DNA from: Rotaria sp. Silwood1
Taxonomy: Eukaryota > Rotifera > Eurotatoria > Philodinida > Philodinidae
Assembly: GCA_905250075.1 (NCBI GenBank)
Contig: CAJNOP010000022.1
Location: 506,612-570,611 of the forward strand
Direction: 5' to 3'
DNA: 64,000 nt
Of this stretch, positions 38,901 to 52,700 are shown one piece after another. The position numbers and the translations under genes are program-made. Positions within the stretch are counted from its first letter, which is position 1, and every line of letters begins with the position of its first letter. The notes under the pieces are model-generated. The model searched no databases and was not told the DNA's origin. It saw nothing but the letters and a program-made list of their open reading frames with translations.

Positions 38901-41780
38901 CTATGATAGAGTAAAAAAATTATCAGTAGACTTTTCTCTCCCGCTCTCTCTCTCTCTCTCTTAGCTAACAGATGAAGAAGGTCAAATTGATCATTATCAA
39001 TCTGTTGTTGTTATTCGTCATTGTTTCTGACTATGTATTTACGTATCATGAAATTAAGACGACATGCACACCCACTGTTTAATCAGTAATGATCGACAAG
39101 AATCTAAAGAAGGAATGATCTTTTAATGTGATTTTTCTGCAAACAAACATTTTCAATATGTTAAGTTGACATGAAAATCGATGATTAAAGTTTGTTTGTT
39201 TTTTTGAGTATAAACAATAGATTCTCTGTTGTAATTAGAAAAAAAAACTAATCAATGCTTTACCTTATTTGGTTTTTGTCGTTTAATGTATGATATCGAA
39301 GGTTTTTTTTGTGTTATGAGATAAATGCCAGACTACCCGTTTACAATAGGTCTTGTTTGTATCTTGTCGTTAACTTATATGAATAACAACAAAGAACAAC
39401 AACGTGAGAGAAAAACCATAGGCAACATATAGACATCTTTTTCTCTCTTGATTATGATGGCAACGAGAAATGATAATGATCCAATAATCAGATCCGGCTG
39501 TCGTTCTTTCTATCAATGCATTTACCATGAAGAACGATTGGCAGGTGATCTCAAATGACACAGTTACGATTTTCCAATTGACATTTTTCATATTAACACA
39601 TGTCTTTTTGTAAGAAAAACATATATCGAAACTTTGGGAATTCTTTTTTAAATAAACGTATAAATAATTGTGGAATACTAGAATTTTCTTTATCTTATAA
39701 AATTGAATTATTCTATAAATAGTAATACAACGCATTAGTTGTAAAAATAGAATATCCAAGTATTGAATCGTTGTAATTATGCAAAAAAAACATATTTCTT
39801 GAGTGACATGAAAGCAAGCCAATATATATATAAGTATGTCTTATTCTGTCGTTTTCACTTCAAAATTAATTTATTAAAGAAATGAATATTTTTGACGAGC
39901 TACATTATATGAGAACAAAAAAAAAAAACAAGAACAGAATATTCATGGAAAGATTATAAAAATAATATCTTTTTTTTTGTTCATCAGTTTGTAAACTAAT
40001 TCAAAGACAAAAAAGCAAATAAATCAAATGTGATTAGATACTAGAGTAATTATAATGTTTATTCTTTTTATGGCTAATTAGAGAAAAAAAAATGAAGTAT
40101 TAAATATGAGTAATTTTGATAATGTTATTGTTAAGCTGAAGATTTAATTTGACCATTTCTTCTCCTGTCAACACAATTGATCATATTATGACTATTTTTG
40201 CATTAAATCAATGCTTAACATTTCTTGATGACATTTATCTTATCGATCGAACACAAACTATAAAATTCATAAAACATCTATGACAGAAGTTTCAGTATGG
40301 ATTAATAAAATTTATTTTTGCTTACAAAAATAGTTATAAAGAACATTGAGAAAATGAAAAGTGGATTTGAATTATTTGTTTTATTTTCAAAAGATAGTTT
40401 TCCTATGGAAAAGACTTTTCAAAGCAGATCAAGGTTGCTGATATTTTTTAGAGATGCTGCTAGAAATTCTTCCAGAAGGCGGTTTTATCCTAGAAGTACT
40501 AGAAGAAGTAACTGGAAGAGAAACTAAGCCTACCGTGATCCAGCCATTGTCATCAGATAGTCCTTTCTCTGAGACCCAGCGACATTGTCTGTTTATCTTT
40601 ATTTCACTTGTTGCTAGAGAAAGGCCAATACTATTGCAAAATCCAGTTTCTGTCCAAAGTTATCACGAAGCTGAAAATATTGGCGGAAAATTGGACATTT
40701 TAGGGAGGGAAATCCTTCTCTCTAATCAAGAATCCTGAAGCAGACATTTAAGTTCTAAGGGATGGGTCGAAAGTCTCTAGACAAAATATTTGACTATTGC
40801 TCGCGTATTTATATGTATTTAACAAGAGTGAGAAGTAATACTGAATTAGAATCAGAATTTTGTGCTTTTTCAGAGTATATACGAAGAATTTTTCGACGAC
40901 TTTTAACTCTTGAGCTATAAGTAAATTTTGACAGGACCCAAAATAATTTTCTGAAACTAAAACTGCTTTCTGTACAAACAAAATAAGTTCTGTTAATACT
41001 TGGTACTTTAGGGTGATCTGTACTCTACAAAATGACGCAAAAACGAAGTTTTATTTAATCAACTAGAAACTTGCAGACTATGACAGAGGATCATTTTTGC
41101 ACTGAAAAGGCGAGAACTGTAAAAAGAGAATTTATAAAAGTCTTTATTGAACTTCAACAGTATGCAAAAAATTTTATTCAAGTATATCATTTTGTAGAGA
41201 ATTATTTTTCCTATCTTTTCATTTATTTCATCATATTTCATTGCATGTCTCGAACAAGTGCCAGTTGAAATTTTTTCCTCTCAAAAAAATTCTGTTAAGA
41301 CTTTTCAAGATTTGTTTGTAGTTCCATAGTCGAAAGTTACAGAAGAATTCTTATTCAAATATTCTAGAAAAGCACAAAAGTCTGATTCTAATACGTGACT
41401 TATTATTCTTCTCGCATGAATTGAAATACCCGAAACATAATCAAGTATTTTTTCTAAAAACTTTCGGCTTACTGCTTATTTAGATTAATACAACAGAAGT
41501 TCTACTAGCCTATATATAAATAGTCTTAATACAAAATCATTCCACACATTTCTGACAGTGAAATATGCTTTTCTGTACATCAATTGATCGAGCATTCGCA
41601 ATGCTTCAAATTGATATATAAGATGTTATATCATCGTTTTATTTTATGCATATGACATGTTCAGAGAGAGAACATCTGCAAAAGTGGGCAGCACAACACT
41701 AGTATACTATAACAAAAAAAAAACAGAAAAAAGTACTATAAATCATTTATTACATTATTAATAAGAAGTATGAAAATTTT
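32941..41780. other. gene-poor region upstream of the KH-protein gene
   Basis: About 8.8 kb without a supported coding gene. It includes the KH-gene promoter near 32941-33200 and many simple repeats: TA runs near 33143 and 34388, (CTAT)n near 34375, CT runs near 37060 and 38950. The part from about 35500 to 37350 is less AT-biased and contains overlapping open frames on both strands, none with domain or codon evidence. Candidate uses are distant regulatory DNA or non-coding transcripts, but nothing in the sequence decides this. Confidence 0.45.
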
Positions 41781-41789
41781 GGCGATATA

Positions 41790-42560
41790 GGTGTACAAAC
41801 GTAGATCTGGTCGTCCAAAGACAATATCACGTAGTCAATTAACACGACGGAAATAACTAGTGAGTGACAAGACTGGCGTTTCTTTACGTCAAATAGCTCC
41901 AAAGTTTACAGTCAGCTTTAAAACAATCAATAATCATTTTAAAGCTATTGGTATAGACTATTACAAAAAAAAGACAATCACAAAAAATCTAACTTGTGCC
42001 CATGGTTTGTATCGTGTATAGTTAAAAGATTATTGTGAGTTGGATATAGATGCTAAATTGCCAGATGTTAAGTTTAAAAGAATTCAGAAATTTGAATCAA
42101 AATCATTAGTTTGAATTGCTGTGTTTGAAAACAGCCTTTCAATACTATCCTTCACGAAACAAAAACAAGCTATCACTCAAACAACGTATGTGAATGATTG
42201 TATTTAAGGTATGTTTTATGCAATTTATTGAGAGCTATCACACGAAGTAGAAAATGTTATGCTAGCTCGATTTAGATAAACAAAATTGAAAGAAATCGAT
42301 CTAAAACTTTTACAGACTATGTTTGCCAGCACATATAAACAACTTTATAAAATTGTCAATAAAGGATTTTAAGACACTTGTTCTTCTTCATTTTTGAAGC
42401 GTTACTAGTCGTACTTTCCTTTGTTCAAAAAAATTAAAACAGGATAGCGTTGTGTTGAAATAAAAGACTAAAGAAAATCTCGTCAACGAACAAATCATTT
42501 TTGAGTATGAATCTTACTTCATTAGGTACATTCTTGTAGGACTACTTAATTTTCAATGTG
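41790..42560 (+). pseudogene. decayed Tc1/mariner-like transposase
   Basis: In one forward frame from ~41799 the conceptual protein begins RRSGRPKTISRSQLTR, then a stop, then VSDKTGVSLRQIAPKF...TINNHFKAIGI, the paired-like helix-turn-helix pattern with a GRP hook typical of Tc1/mariner transposases. Further stops and frame changes follow. A remnant ESYF near 42510 could be the second catalytic region. There are at least five stops, so it is dead. I did not find intact inverted ends; 'ggtgtccca' at ~44335 resembles a MITE end but is isolated. Family call is moderate. Confidence 0.6.
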
Positions 42561-45500
42561 TCAGACTTTTTAACATCTGCTATCCTGAAATATAATTACA
42601 AAAACAAAATTTGCTTTGTTCCAGTAAAAGAATTTTTATTTGGGTATTTGAGGATGGAACATACTAGCAAATTGGATACTTCTCATAATGAACGGATTTT
42701 ATTGAAAACTATATTTGTGTAAAATTTAAACTTGAAAGTCAGTTTTAACAATGTTCTAAAGAAAACGATAGGATTTTGTAAAATTCACAAAAATGATCAT
42801 AACGCAAGAAAGAAGATCTGTTGACAAGGATCCACTTAGGCTTTGTTTACTTTGAAGATAGTTTATCTAACGAACTAAGACTTATCTTAAAAGCGATTTA
42901 TCATTTGATGAGTTTCGCTGATAAGAAAATTGTCGATGTAAAAACCATTTTACCCTTATATCTTGTTGGCCTATGTTTTATCCATTCATAAAAACTATCT
43001 ATTTAGAGTAGTAGAATATCAGATTACAATCATTCCAGAACATCATGTTGAGTCTTCAAATAAGCTACAAAGTCGAAAAAAGACATTAAATTTTTATTCA
43101 TCATTTCTTTGACTACGATATACAAGTACTCGAAAAAGTATTGGGAAACTTTCATGCGTTTCCTTATTTCTTAGTTTGCGAAGCAACAACAGAAGACATT
43201 GTTTTCTTTTTTCACCAGTTGATAGTTCTTGGATCAAACTAGATTTCCTGCAAAAAAAATCAGCAATTTGGGCTATCATCTTGAATTACGGAAACGTTTC
43301 TCATTGAAATGTTCGATTTGCCAATATGTTTGGTGCTCGTTTTTCTGACGTCAGAATTACATTATTTGTACGCCGCTAGAACGATCACAGTGCGATCTAT
43401 CTGTCGGCATACTATTTCAATGAAGAAAAATAATTTTCATAATATGAACTATTTCACAAGAAATCAGATTCTTGAACATGTTTAATACCATAGTGTAAGG
43501 AAAAGATCACAATGAGTTTTTTTATCAAAATTAATCTTCAAATATACCATTAGAAAGCCTGTCAAAAACTGCACAAAATAAGAACTATCTATTGGTGCAA
43601 AAAGAAAAATTTTATACCTTATTTCTACTTCGCAAGCCAAGAAATACGAAAAAGCATGGGGGTGTCCAGATTCTTTATGAAGTACCCGTATGAGTTTGAA
43701 TAAAAAACCATGTTTGTTTTTTTTAAAGAAGTGCAAAATTTGTTTCTTTTATTTTATATACTTGCAAACTTTAATTACTCTGATCTGTGTGAAGTTGAAT
43801 TATACTACTACGAGGTATAAGTTATTTGAAGAGTGGTCTTTAAAAAAATTCGTAATTACAAATGGGACAACAAAATTTTTCATGATAACTTCGCTCATTT
43901 TTGATTCATTCATAGTGAGTACTATGAAACATAGATTGTTCCAAAATTATTTTATTTTAGACGTATACTCCTAAAATAACACGGTCTTCATTATTAAAAG
44001 TTGATTGGAACTAACAGCGTGTCAAAAAAGCAACCCACGGCTGTTTTAAAATAATTTTTTAATGATAAAAAATAGAAATTGTAGCTTTAGTTGTGGCTTT
44101 CCTTTTCAACAAGATCTTAATAGCAGGAATAGATCATTTTGAACCGGAATCAGAAGCAACGATTCTATATTGTAAAAAGAACATGAAGACTAACGATTCT
44201 GGCACGCCTCAGGAAGTGAAAGACCAAGGTTTCAATCTGAAAATAGTTAGCTTCGAAAATGTCTAACAATATATTATTCATTGAAATTGATTATTTTAAA
44301 ACTAATCCGTAGTTAATAGGTTTCCAACTTTAAAAGGTGTCCCAAAATAATCGAAGATAAATTATCAACAACATTTTTAATACGTTTTCTTAACACAGAA
44401 AGCCAAAATGATTTTTTTGCTCATATATATCTAACGAAGATCTTTAATTTTTCAAAGTTTCAATTTTCTAGCTACAACTGATATTGAAATGCATGGACAA
44501 GATTAAAATATATGAATTTTGGTAACATCTTTATTTCTTGAACAGTAATATTTATCAATATTCGATGAGAAGAAACATTAAAAGACAAATTTAAAAAGAA
44601 AATGTTAGATATAATAACACTCAATGTCAATGAATATCTCGCTATGGCCAAGGGTGATTAATTAGGTATTTCGTCTATTATTTTTGCTTTGAAAATTTCC
44701 TTCATCAACATGCATTTTCTTTTCTTTATTATAATGACGTAGAAAACACTTCTGGAAAATTTTTTCGTTCAATATATCAAACATATTTTTCAAATTTTAT
44801 ATACATCAAAAAATTTAACACCGCTATCTACTGATGCTATATGTTCATGAGATAATTGTGTTACGAACCGTACGATCAATATTTTATGTTGTTCTGAGAC
44901 AATTTGAAGTCAATTCAGACCATTTTTTTTGTTCTCGTAACTCGTAGTCATTTAAGATAAAATTTATTCTTAAATCTAAAAGATTTTTAGATATAAATAC
45001 ATTTCTATGTAGTTAAAACAATCCTTAGCCATTCTGTCACCATTGACTATCTAGTAAAAATATTACAAAAATCTAATACAACAATTTATTTATGCTAATC
45101 TTGCTGATGTATTTCACGACTAATTTTAACTAGAAAGCTGAAACTTTGGAAAATGAAAGATTCTAGTTAAAAATATACGTATATTTGATAAAAATTCCAG
45201 GCTTCTACACCAAGAAAAAAAAAGTATTGTCGACAACTTATTCTCAGCTATTATCAGACAGTCTTTACATAGACGAAAAAAAGTAACTAGTAATGAGCTC
45301 AATTTTTATACCATTAAAGACAAATCGGCCATTTTTGACTTATTTAACATATCTACAGAGTAAAATGAATTCGTGTAGATTTAATTATATTGTTGTCATG
45401 AATCGTACATGCATAAATTATTGCACGTGATTGACTTAACGCCAACTCTACTCAATGGATGTCAGAGTAGTAATGAGTTAATCGCCTTGACAGAAAAATT

Positions 45501-47297
45501 GATTACTTTATTGTACTAAAAATATTCTTCTGTAGAATATCGACATTGTGTTACAGAAGGATGTTGTATCCATTAAATAAATTTCTATAGAGAATAACTC
45601 TAACAACTATATTCAATTCTAAATCAAGAATTACTGTTCATATACAACTCATAAATATATTGTTTTTCAACTGAGTTTATAAATAATTGTCTTCTCTCAA
45701 GAATACCAATTACAATCATAGTAAAACTACAAGTATCGACGTGACCATAAAAAAATAAAATCATTTATTATGACATTATTTAATTGTCTATTTCTTCTGA
45801 ATAATAATCGGTCGAATAATTACTGTTGTTCTGCCAGTTGTTTGACCGTGTCATAGTCAGTCTGAATGATAAGATGAAAGAGAATTAGATTGATTTTTCT
45901 TCAGGGATTCACTTTTTAGTGAAAATAGACAAATTCTTTTCATCATAAGATTGATTATTTTATCTAAGTTATGATAAAAAAAATCCCTTAGGTACTGGAA
46001 AAAGTTCGATTTAATGATATGAAGCTAGTATTCTTTTTTTCATGTGAATACAAATATCAATATAAACGTGATGTGACTTCGATTCTTAAGTAGTAAAATT
46101 TTTATTTTTAACTACATATGTTTATAGATTATGAAAGTTTTGACATTCTAAATAAGTCTTGATGAATATAAAATCAATGTATATGTGAAATACGTTTTAC
46201 AGTAATAAAAAAAAAATAACCGACAGTTGAAATACAACATGTACTTTCTACATTCGAGTAGTAAATTAGCTTTATTTTACTATCGCTTCGTGATATAGTC
46301 AAAGAGATAGAATCCATAAAAATGATTGGTATGCATATAAAAGAATTTATCGTTTCTTATTTTCATCCTAAGAGAGAAAAATAATGCACTAGACAAAAAA
46401 AATGTTAAATTGAGTCTAAATGAATATAGAAGGTTAGACATAAGATGTATGCATAGTCGAGAAAGCTCAATTAGTTGGAGATAGAAAAAAAGTCTGTTCT
46501 ATAAGACATTTCTTTTCTTTACTTAATTTTGATACATTACAACAACAAAAAATCAACAGAATATGTTTCTCTCTAGAAACATTCACTTGTAGTTGTTTTG
46601 TTTTTTTCAAACAAAGTTAAGAATTTTGTGTTTTACATAAAATCATATATATATATATATATTTATATATTTATAAATTTTGAAGAGCAAATTGATTTAT
46701 GATTGATTGGGTTATGTTAGACATGAAAAAGACTCACTCCGTTCAAATGAAATTGTGCTTAGATATTAATCATGTTTCCGCTAGTATCTATATAAGACGT
46801 AGATTAAAGCACTCTCATATATGCATTTGTCTCTTTTTTTTTCTCTGTCTTAGAAGTTTTTTTTTTTTTATATATAACAAAATCCTTTTCTCTATATGCA
46901 TTGTGCTACTTGACTCGGAGGGGGCAGAGTTAAATACAATAACAAGCGAACGAGAAATTAGTAGGAAAATGTAAGAGAAAGAATAAAAAGCACTGACTGA
47001 TGCTAATGGAATAACGGAAGAAAGGCGGCCAAAAAAAGATGGGAGTAAATCAAGTGAAATCTATCCGTAAGTATTGACAACTGATCTTATTTTGGTCATC
47101 GATCAATATTTGTCTTGCAAATAAACATTCGATGATTTACTGTATGTCAGTTTGTTTTTTTACTCGTCATCTTCATACCTAGATGTATGAGTAGAGTGCC
47201 AATAAATGGTGAAAATACGGTGACTAAGCAATTTCCGGAAAACACTACTCTTTTTTCTTTACTTGTTTCAATTTCTAGATAATATTTAAAAAAAAAT
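42561..47297. other. non-coding region left of the neuropeptide gene
   Basis: AT-rich, with no supported gene on either strand. Short open frames (for example near 43690 and 46699) are Phe/Ile/Leu-rich, lack splice partners and are not called. A TA-rich tract at ~46647-46675 and the 600 bp beyond it may include the promoter of the gene at 47298. Confidence 0.5.
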
Positions 47298-47805
47298 ATG
47301 AAACTTTCACCAAATCTTTTGATACTTGTCAGTACTCTGTTGGTATTTATATTCAATCTCGCATGTATAGGTGAAATAAAATTTTCTTTTTCTTTTCTGT
47401 GCGTTTTTTTTTAAACATATTTTTATTCTAAAATAATAATTTAGATGCTGCTGCATTAATTAATGAAGAACCGATGACTGAAAGCACGGAAAGCGATGAA
47501 TATGATGAATCCTATCGAAATAAAAAGAATTTAGACATATCAGCAACACAACAATTAACACCATATCCATTTCGTCGTCAACATCTTAAATTTGGTGTAC
47601 TCGGTAAACGTTATTCTTATGGTTATTTGGGCAAACGAATTGACGGTATGATAAAACAATTTGACATTTTTTTTTTGTTTATGTTTGTTAAATTGGTTTA
47701 TTTACTGCTATTTTAGTGCCAAAAGTTAATGATGACATCGAAGAATGGTTAAATGATATGCGAGAACGACGTGCTGGCCGTCCACAATACGGAATGTTGG
47801 GCTGA
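47298..47805 (+). CDS. neuropeptide precursor with three [FY]GxL-amide peptides
   Basis: Three exons: 47298-47370, 47445-47645 and 47717-47805, giving 120 residues. Residues 1-23 are a clear signal peptide (MKLSPN then a long hydrophobic core, ending LAC), followed by an acidic spacer. After the dibasic site RR (68-69) come QHLKFGVLG-KR (70-80) and YSYGYLG-KR (81-89). An acidic linker ends in RERR (107-110), and the protein closes with AGRPQYGMLG directly before the stop. Each peptide ends in Gly before the cleavage site or stop, so standard processing gives QHLKFGVL-amide, YSYGYL-amide and AGRPQYGML-amide. The shared end is (F/Y)-G-x-L-amide. It recalls allatostatin A (FGL-amide) and molluscan buccalin (GL-amide) but has one residue between G and L, so I do not assign a family. 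Secreted from neurons, probably acting on a GPCR (inference). Polyadenylation signal at 47843. Confidence 0.88.
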
Positions 47806-47848
47806 AAACTCTGTATACGATTGACATCGTACCAGATTATTAAATAAA

Positions 47849-49382
47849 CAATGCCCTTTTCATTATTCTAGTCTTTTATCATCATTGATCCATAATAATA
47901 CCAATACTAACAACATCATTTTGTTGTGCTCTATCTGTTTGATAAAAGAAGCCTTAAAAAAATTGGCATGCACAGATTCTCGTAATATTTTTTTTATTTT
48001 AATTCAATGCTAAGTATGGCTACTATAATTGAGTTTTAACTACTCTAAAATACTTCGTATTGTATGAAATTTGAATATAAAAAAAAAACAAGTAAACGCT
48101 AAAAGAAAGTTTCATAGAAAAGAAATTTAAAAACATTTAAGACCGGAAAAAAAGGTAAACCAAAGTGTCCTTCCGATTATGATCAATTTATCGTGTATAT
48201 TGAGTAAGGTTTTCTTCAAAAAATTTTCATTCTATTTCCTTTTTGATCCACGCAAATCTTTACATATATTTTTTTATTCAATATGTAACAAAAAGAAGAG
48301 TATAGTCTTTTCTAAAAAAGAATATTAATTGAATTAGATTTAATATTGACTTCCTATTCATATGACAAAACACAAAAAAAAGCCATTATGTCTTATATGC
48401 AAAGAAAAAAAAACAATGTTTAATATGTCATTATCAAAATGAAACATTCTTTCATTGAAAATATTCTATATCGATAAGTGTTAAATTTAATTATAACCGT
48501 AATTGATTTTCTAAAACAAAGAGAAAGAAAACAAATTACATACATATTTATTGTATTTATACGGAAAATCATAATGAAATATTTTAAGAAAATGTACCAA
48601 ATCATAGAATATTATTTGACAGCGGAAATATCATTGAGTTAATTTCATATATGCATCAAATTATCATAATTGATGTTCGATTTTAAGTATAGCATAAGTT
48701 TATCAATTTAAATTAAATGTCAATATATTTCAATCAAAGATTTATATTGAAATAATTCTAAATCAACTTTTCTTGATTTTATTTGTTTATAGAAAGATAT
48801 AATTTACCAAAAAGGATCAATATATAAATAGTATTGTAGAAGTTAATAACTTTTAAGAGTAATTCTTTTCTTCATTATATACCTTAGGATATTATTGGTG
48901 ACTTTGCTTATTCTAAACGAATCTAATTCATAGTATTTCTATTGATTTATAACAATCGTTAGAAATAATATGAATTGTTCAACTATAGTGTCACAAGAGC
49001 TATTGTAATGTTTAAATTTCTCTTGATTAAACTTATTTTATCACAATTTTATATTGTGACCCATGTTTGAAAGTACTCTTTACATTCACTGATGCAAGAA
49101 AACTTGTATCCATCTCTAGCAAATTATAAGAAAAAGTAATGGTTCATTGATGCGTGTTCATGATTTGAAATTTTGTCCAGAAATAATTTCTTTCAAAACT
49201 CAATCTTACAGTTTATTAGTCACAACAGATCATCAACTGTTGTTTGATATGATTATTCTGTTTTTCTTTCACAATAATGAATAAAACAAAAAAAAAATAG
49301 AATTTCCAATTCTTTGCAAACGATTTTATATTGAAAATCAAAATTAGTATAGAATGAAAAAACAATTTCATTTAAACTTTTG
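47849..49382. other. intergenic region, nothing recognised
   Basis: Strongly AT-rich spacer between the 3' ends of the neuropeptide gene (plus) and the small membrane protein gene (minus). No gene, RNA or repeat structure seen. Confidence 0.5.
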
Positions 49383-49436
49383 TTTATTATATTATCAAAA
49401 GTCTTTCTATCAAATGTGTGATATTATTCATTTGAG

Positions 49437-49780
49437 TTAATAATTTGATTGTGAATTATAGTAACCAGGATTTTGTACATAATTCATTGGCTGTGGGTTC
49501 CAACGTTGTTGTTGTGGAGGCCAAGACTGTTGTTGTGAATAATAACCTTGCCTCATCGGTTGACCATAAGGATTTTGTTGATATTGATATGAAGAATATG
49601 GTTGTACTTGTGATGGTTTATCGCTTTTACAACACAAAACACATATAGTCAGAAGAATTCCAATAACAGCAACAACTGCCAATACAATACCCACAACAAT
49701 ACCAATAATTTCCCCAGTACTTAAATTTGAGAAGCTACTAATTGACATGGCAAAAGCTTGAAGAATACGTCTGTTTTCAA
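49437..49780 (-). CDS. small single-pass membrane protein with Y/Q/P-rich tail, last exon
   Basis: From the Met at 49748 this reads 103 residues: a short N-terminus (MSISSFSNLSTGE), one hydrophobic helix (~12-37, GIVVGIVLAVVAVIGILLTICVL), CC at its inner end (possible palmitoylation), then a cytoplasmic tail rich in Tyr, Gln and Pro (SSYQYQQNPYGQP...). The frame stays open upstream to an acceptor-like TTTCATCAG at 49781, so this may be the last exon of a longer gene; I could not find the preceding exon. The layout resembles Shisa/CYYR1-type proteins, whose tails carry PPxY motifs, but no Cys-rich ectodomain is visible here, so this is only a suggestion. A polyadenylation signal lies at 49383-49388 on the minus strand. 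A related sequence lies 3.4 kb upstream in transcription sense, at 52998-53286. Confidence 0.65.
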
Positions 49781-52700
49781 CTGATGAAAAAAAACTACAG
49801 ATGCTTCTTTCATTTTACATTTCGAAACGTTTGTTTTTTTTAACAAAAAATTTTTCAAAAAAGAAAAAAAACGAAAGGAAGAAAGTGATGGCAAATAAAA
49901 ATTATTCCAATGACGTATTTAACAAAACAAACAATGTATTAAATGCAAAGTTAACAAGAAAATGTATAAACTCGAACCGTATCATTAAATCTTTTCAGAA
50001 TTTGTATTCAAAACCATCGACAATGTTCAAACCAAATATGAAATTGTTCATTGTTTTGGTCGTCTATAAAACTTTTATTCGTCACCTAAAGGTGCGACAA
50101 AAATTCAAAAATAATACAAACATTTTGTTTGCTTAACATTATCGTCACATATAACAACAAATCTTGCATAAAAAAACATAGCGCACTAGTAGATAAGAAA
50201 AAGAAAAAAAAATAACATTAGCAGGTTACGAGAGAACACCTATTTTTATGTTTTTGCTATAAAAACCGTAAGCTACTTTTCTAGTACTCTATTGGTTTTT
50301 ATTATCAGATATAATAGAGTTCAGATCGTATATTGCAATACTCATAAGAACTGACTTTAGCCTCTCACACTTTCTATGCTAGTTGTAAATGATTACAAAC
50401 AGTGTTTTCTAACCAAACTCAAATTATTTATTAATAATAATTCAAAACAACGGAGAAAAAAACAGTTTCAGAATAGTGTTTAATAATGAAAAGTTTTAAC
50501 GGAACCATCTATAATAAAAATTTATCTTGTCACTGGGATCGAATTCAACTCGGTGCTTAGTATGGACGGCTCGAACGTATCAACATGTTGTCAGTGTATC
50601 GATAATAACTCAAGTCTGTTCAACTTAACAAGCTTGAAGAGATTCTCTCGTATTGATACAATACTTTCAAAAAACAAGCCGATATAGCGCACTTTCCACC
50701 GACCAGTATATTGGTAGTAGTTTTTCGATTTCTATCATATAGGATATCTCATTTAGTGCAGTCAATCGCTGAACAAGTATAAACTGCAAATATAAATATC
50801 ATGAAAAAAAACATTTTCAGTTTCAAGCATAGTTCTCTTCTGTATTTAATTGAATTAGTGATAATTTATACAACTGACAAATTTTAAGATTTTAATGCTA
50901 TGATCATTCTACAGGTATTCAAATAGTATTGATATTGATCAAAATTTTATAGTTTATTATATATTTTTATTAAAGCAGAATTCATATTTGAAGATTTATT
51001 ATTATTTACATCGATTAGAGATGTTCGAGACCAAGTTTTTTTTTGATCCTGACCCAGAGAAAACAACTATTCCATAATTTATTCGTATGGCATCTAAAAC
51101 ACTTTCTTCGATACTAATTGTTTGATTCATTTAGTCAATGAAGATCTTTTTTTGAGAGAGGGGGGGGGGGTCATCTCTCTTCAATCATGTCATGATTAAT
51201 ATTTAACAGATAACTCGCTGAATATCATAGAATATTTAACTATAGTCTTTAGTTCGAGTTAGAACGACTTTTTTCTCACAGTCCCGATTCCAATTCTAGT
51301 AAACTTCTAAATTTTGATGTCGATCCGTGTAACTGAGACTAAACTTGCTGCCATACATCTCTAGTACCGACGAAAAAGAAACAAACAGCAAGACTATATA
51401 GAATCTTCGTTAGCTGAATACTATATACGTGATATTTCATATGGATTTTTTGTGTTCACTGATATTGATCAGAATAGATGTGACTTCTTTAGGTTATTAT
51501 CTAGCAGAAAATCCCAATATGATGTTGCATCTTATTTGCATTTGTGTTATTTAAGAATTTAAATTATATCTTCTATAGTGTAGTTTATTTTCTTTTCTTT
51601 TTGTTAGTTTTGAAATCGAGGCATAGATAATTCAAATTTACTATTATTTGTTTTTTATTTAGCTCTATCATTTGTTCAATATATAAGTCTATCCGTCTCC
51701 AGTCATGCTTATCGTCAGATGTTTTTTTTTCACATATATTAGAATTATTTTCGTTACAAATTAAAACTAAATCGATTATTAGTTATTTAATAATTAAACA
51801 TAACATCATAGAAATATTATAATACCGAATTTCGTGATATTCTATAATTAGATGAAAATCTTACTTTTAGGAAAATCTTCACTTACGTTACAACGTCTTC
51901 ACTCTTACACAGTGCTGTATGTGTAAAATCACGCCAAGTAGTGTGAAAATGTGTTTAGAGTAAAGATGTGTCGATTAGTTTTATCATTATTTGATCGCAT
52001 CACAATTTTATCACGTTCTAGTTTATGAAAAATTGATGTTTTTTATGATCTAATTTGAATTGCTATATTATTGTCGACAAGTCAGAATCAGAACTTCTGA
52101 ATCTCCTTTAAATAGACGAGATTTATATGTTATGAATTCAATTACTCAAAGAATAATCTTATTTAAAGACGCGAACAAAAACTAAGAATATCGGCTAATC
52201 AAATATGTCTTTATGTTCAATGAAATTTTTTCCTTTACACGAAATTAATAATTTGGTTTTGCAAATAAATTCGTGAAATATAAAAATTCTAAGTTTATTA
52301 ACTAACGATGTCTTATAAAACATTATATAAAATCAACATATTTGTATGACGTAATAATTAACAAGTAAATTTTGAGAGACATTGCGTAAGAAACAATAAG
52401 AATTTTCTCAATATATTTGATCTTTATAGTTTTAGTGATATACAAACTGAGTTATTTAATTTTTTGATCACAAATTTATAAAATTTAGAGAAAATATTCG
52501 ATTTTCTTTTTTTTTAGAATACGAATTTTAGAGTTTATATACAAGACAAATCAAGAATAGAAAAAAAATTCATTAACATTGTAAGAAGAACAAGTCATAT
52601 TCGGATAAGCAATATAAGAAACAAACATTTTAGATGTATTTATATTTCTAAAAAATGAGACGTTTTTTTATTTTTCATTTTTGGTAAATTAATTTTTTTT

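Noticed and set aside
39370-39822. 150-codon minus-strand frame
   Set aside because: Low-complexity Ile/Phe/Cys composition without domains, splice sites or neighbours; likely chance in AT-rich DNA.
40318-40738. Two overlapping plus-strand frames near 40.4 kb
   Set aside because: The composition is more protein-like than nearby frames, but no family, splice site or repeat homology could be recognised.
50515-50600. tRNA-like 'gatcgaattc' B-box resemblance
   Set aside because: No matching A box, anticodon stem or acceptor pairing at proper distance on either strand.
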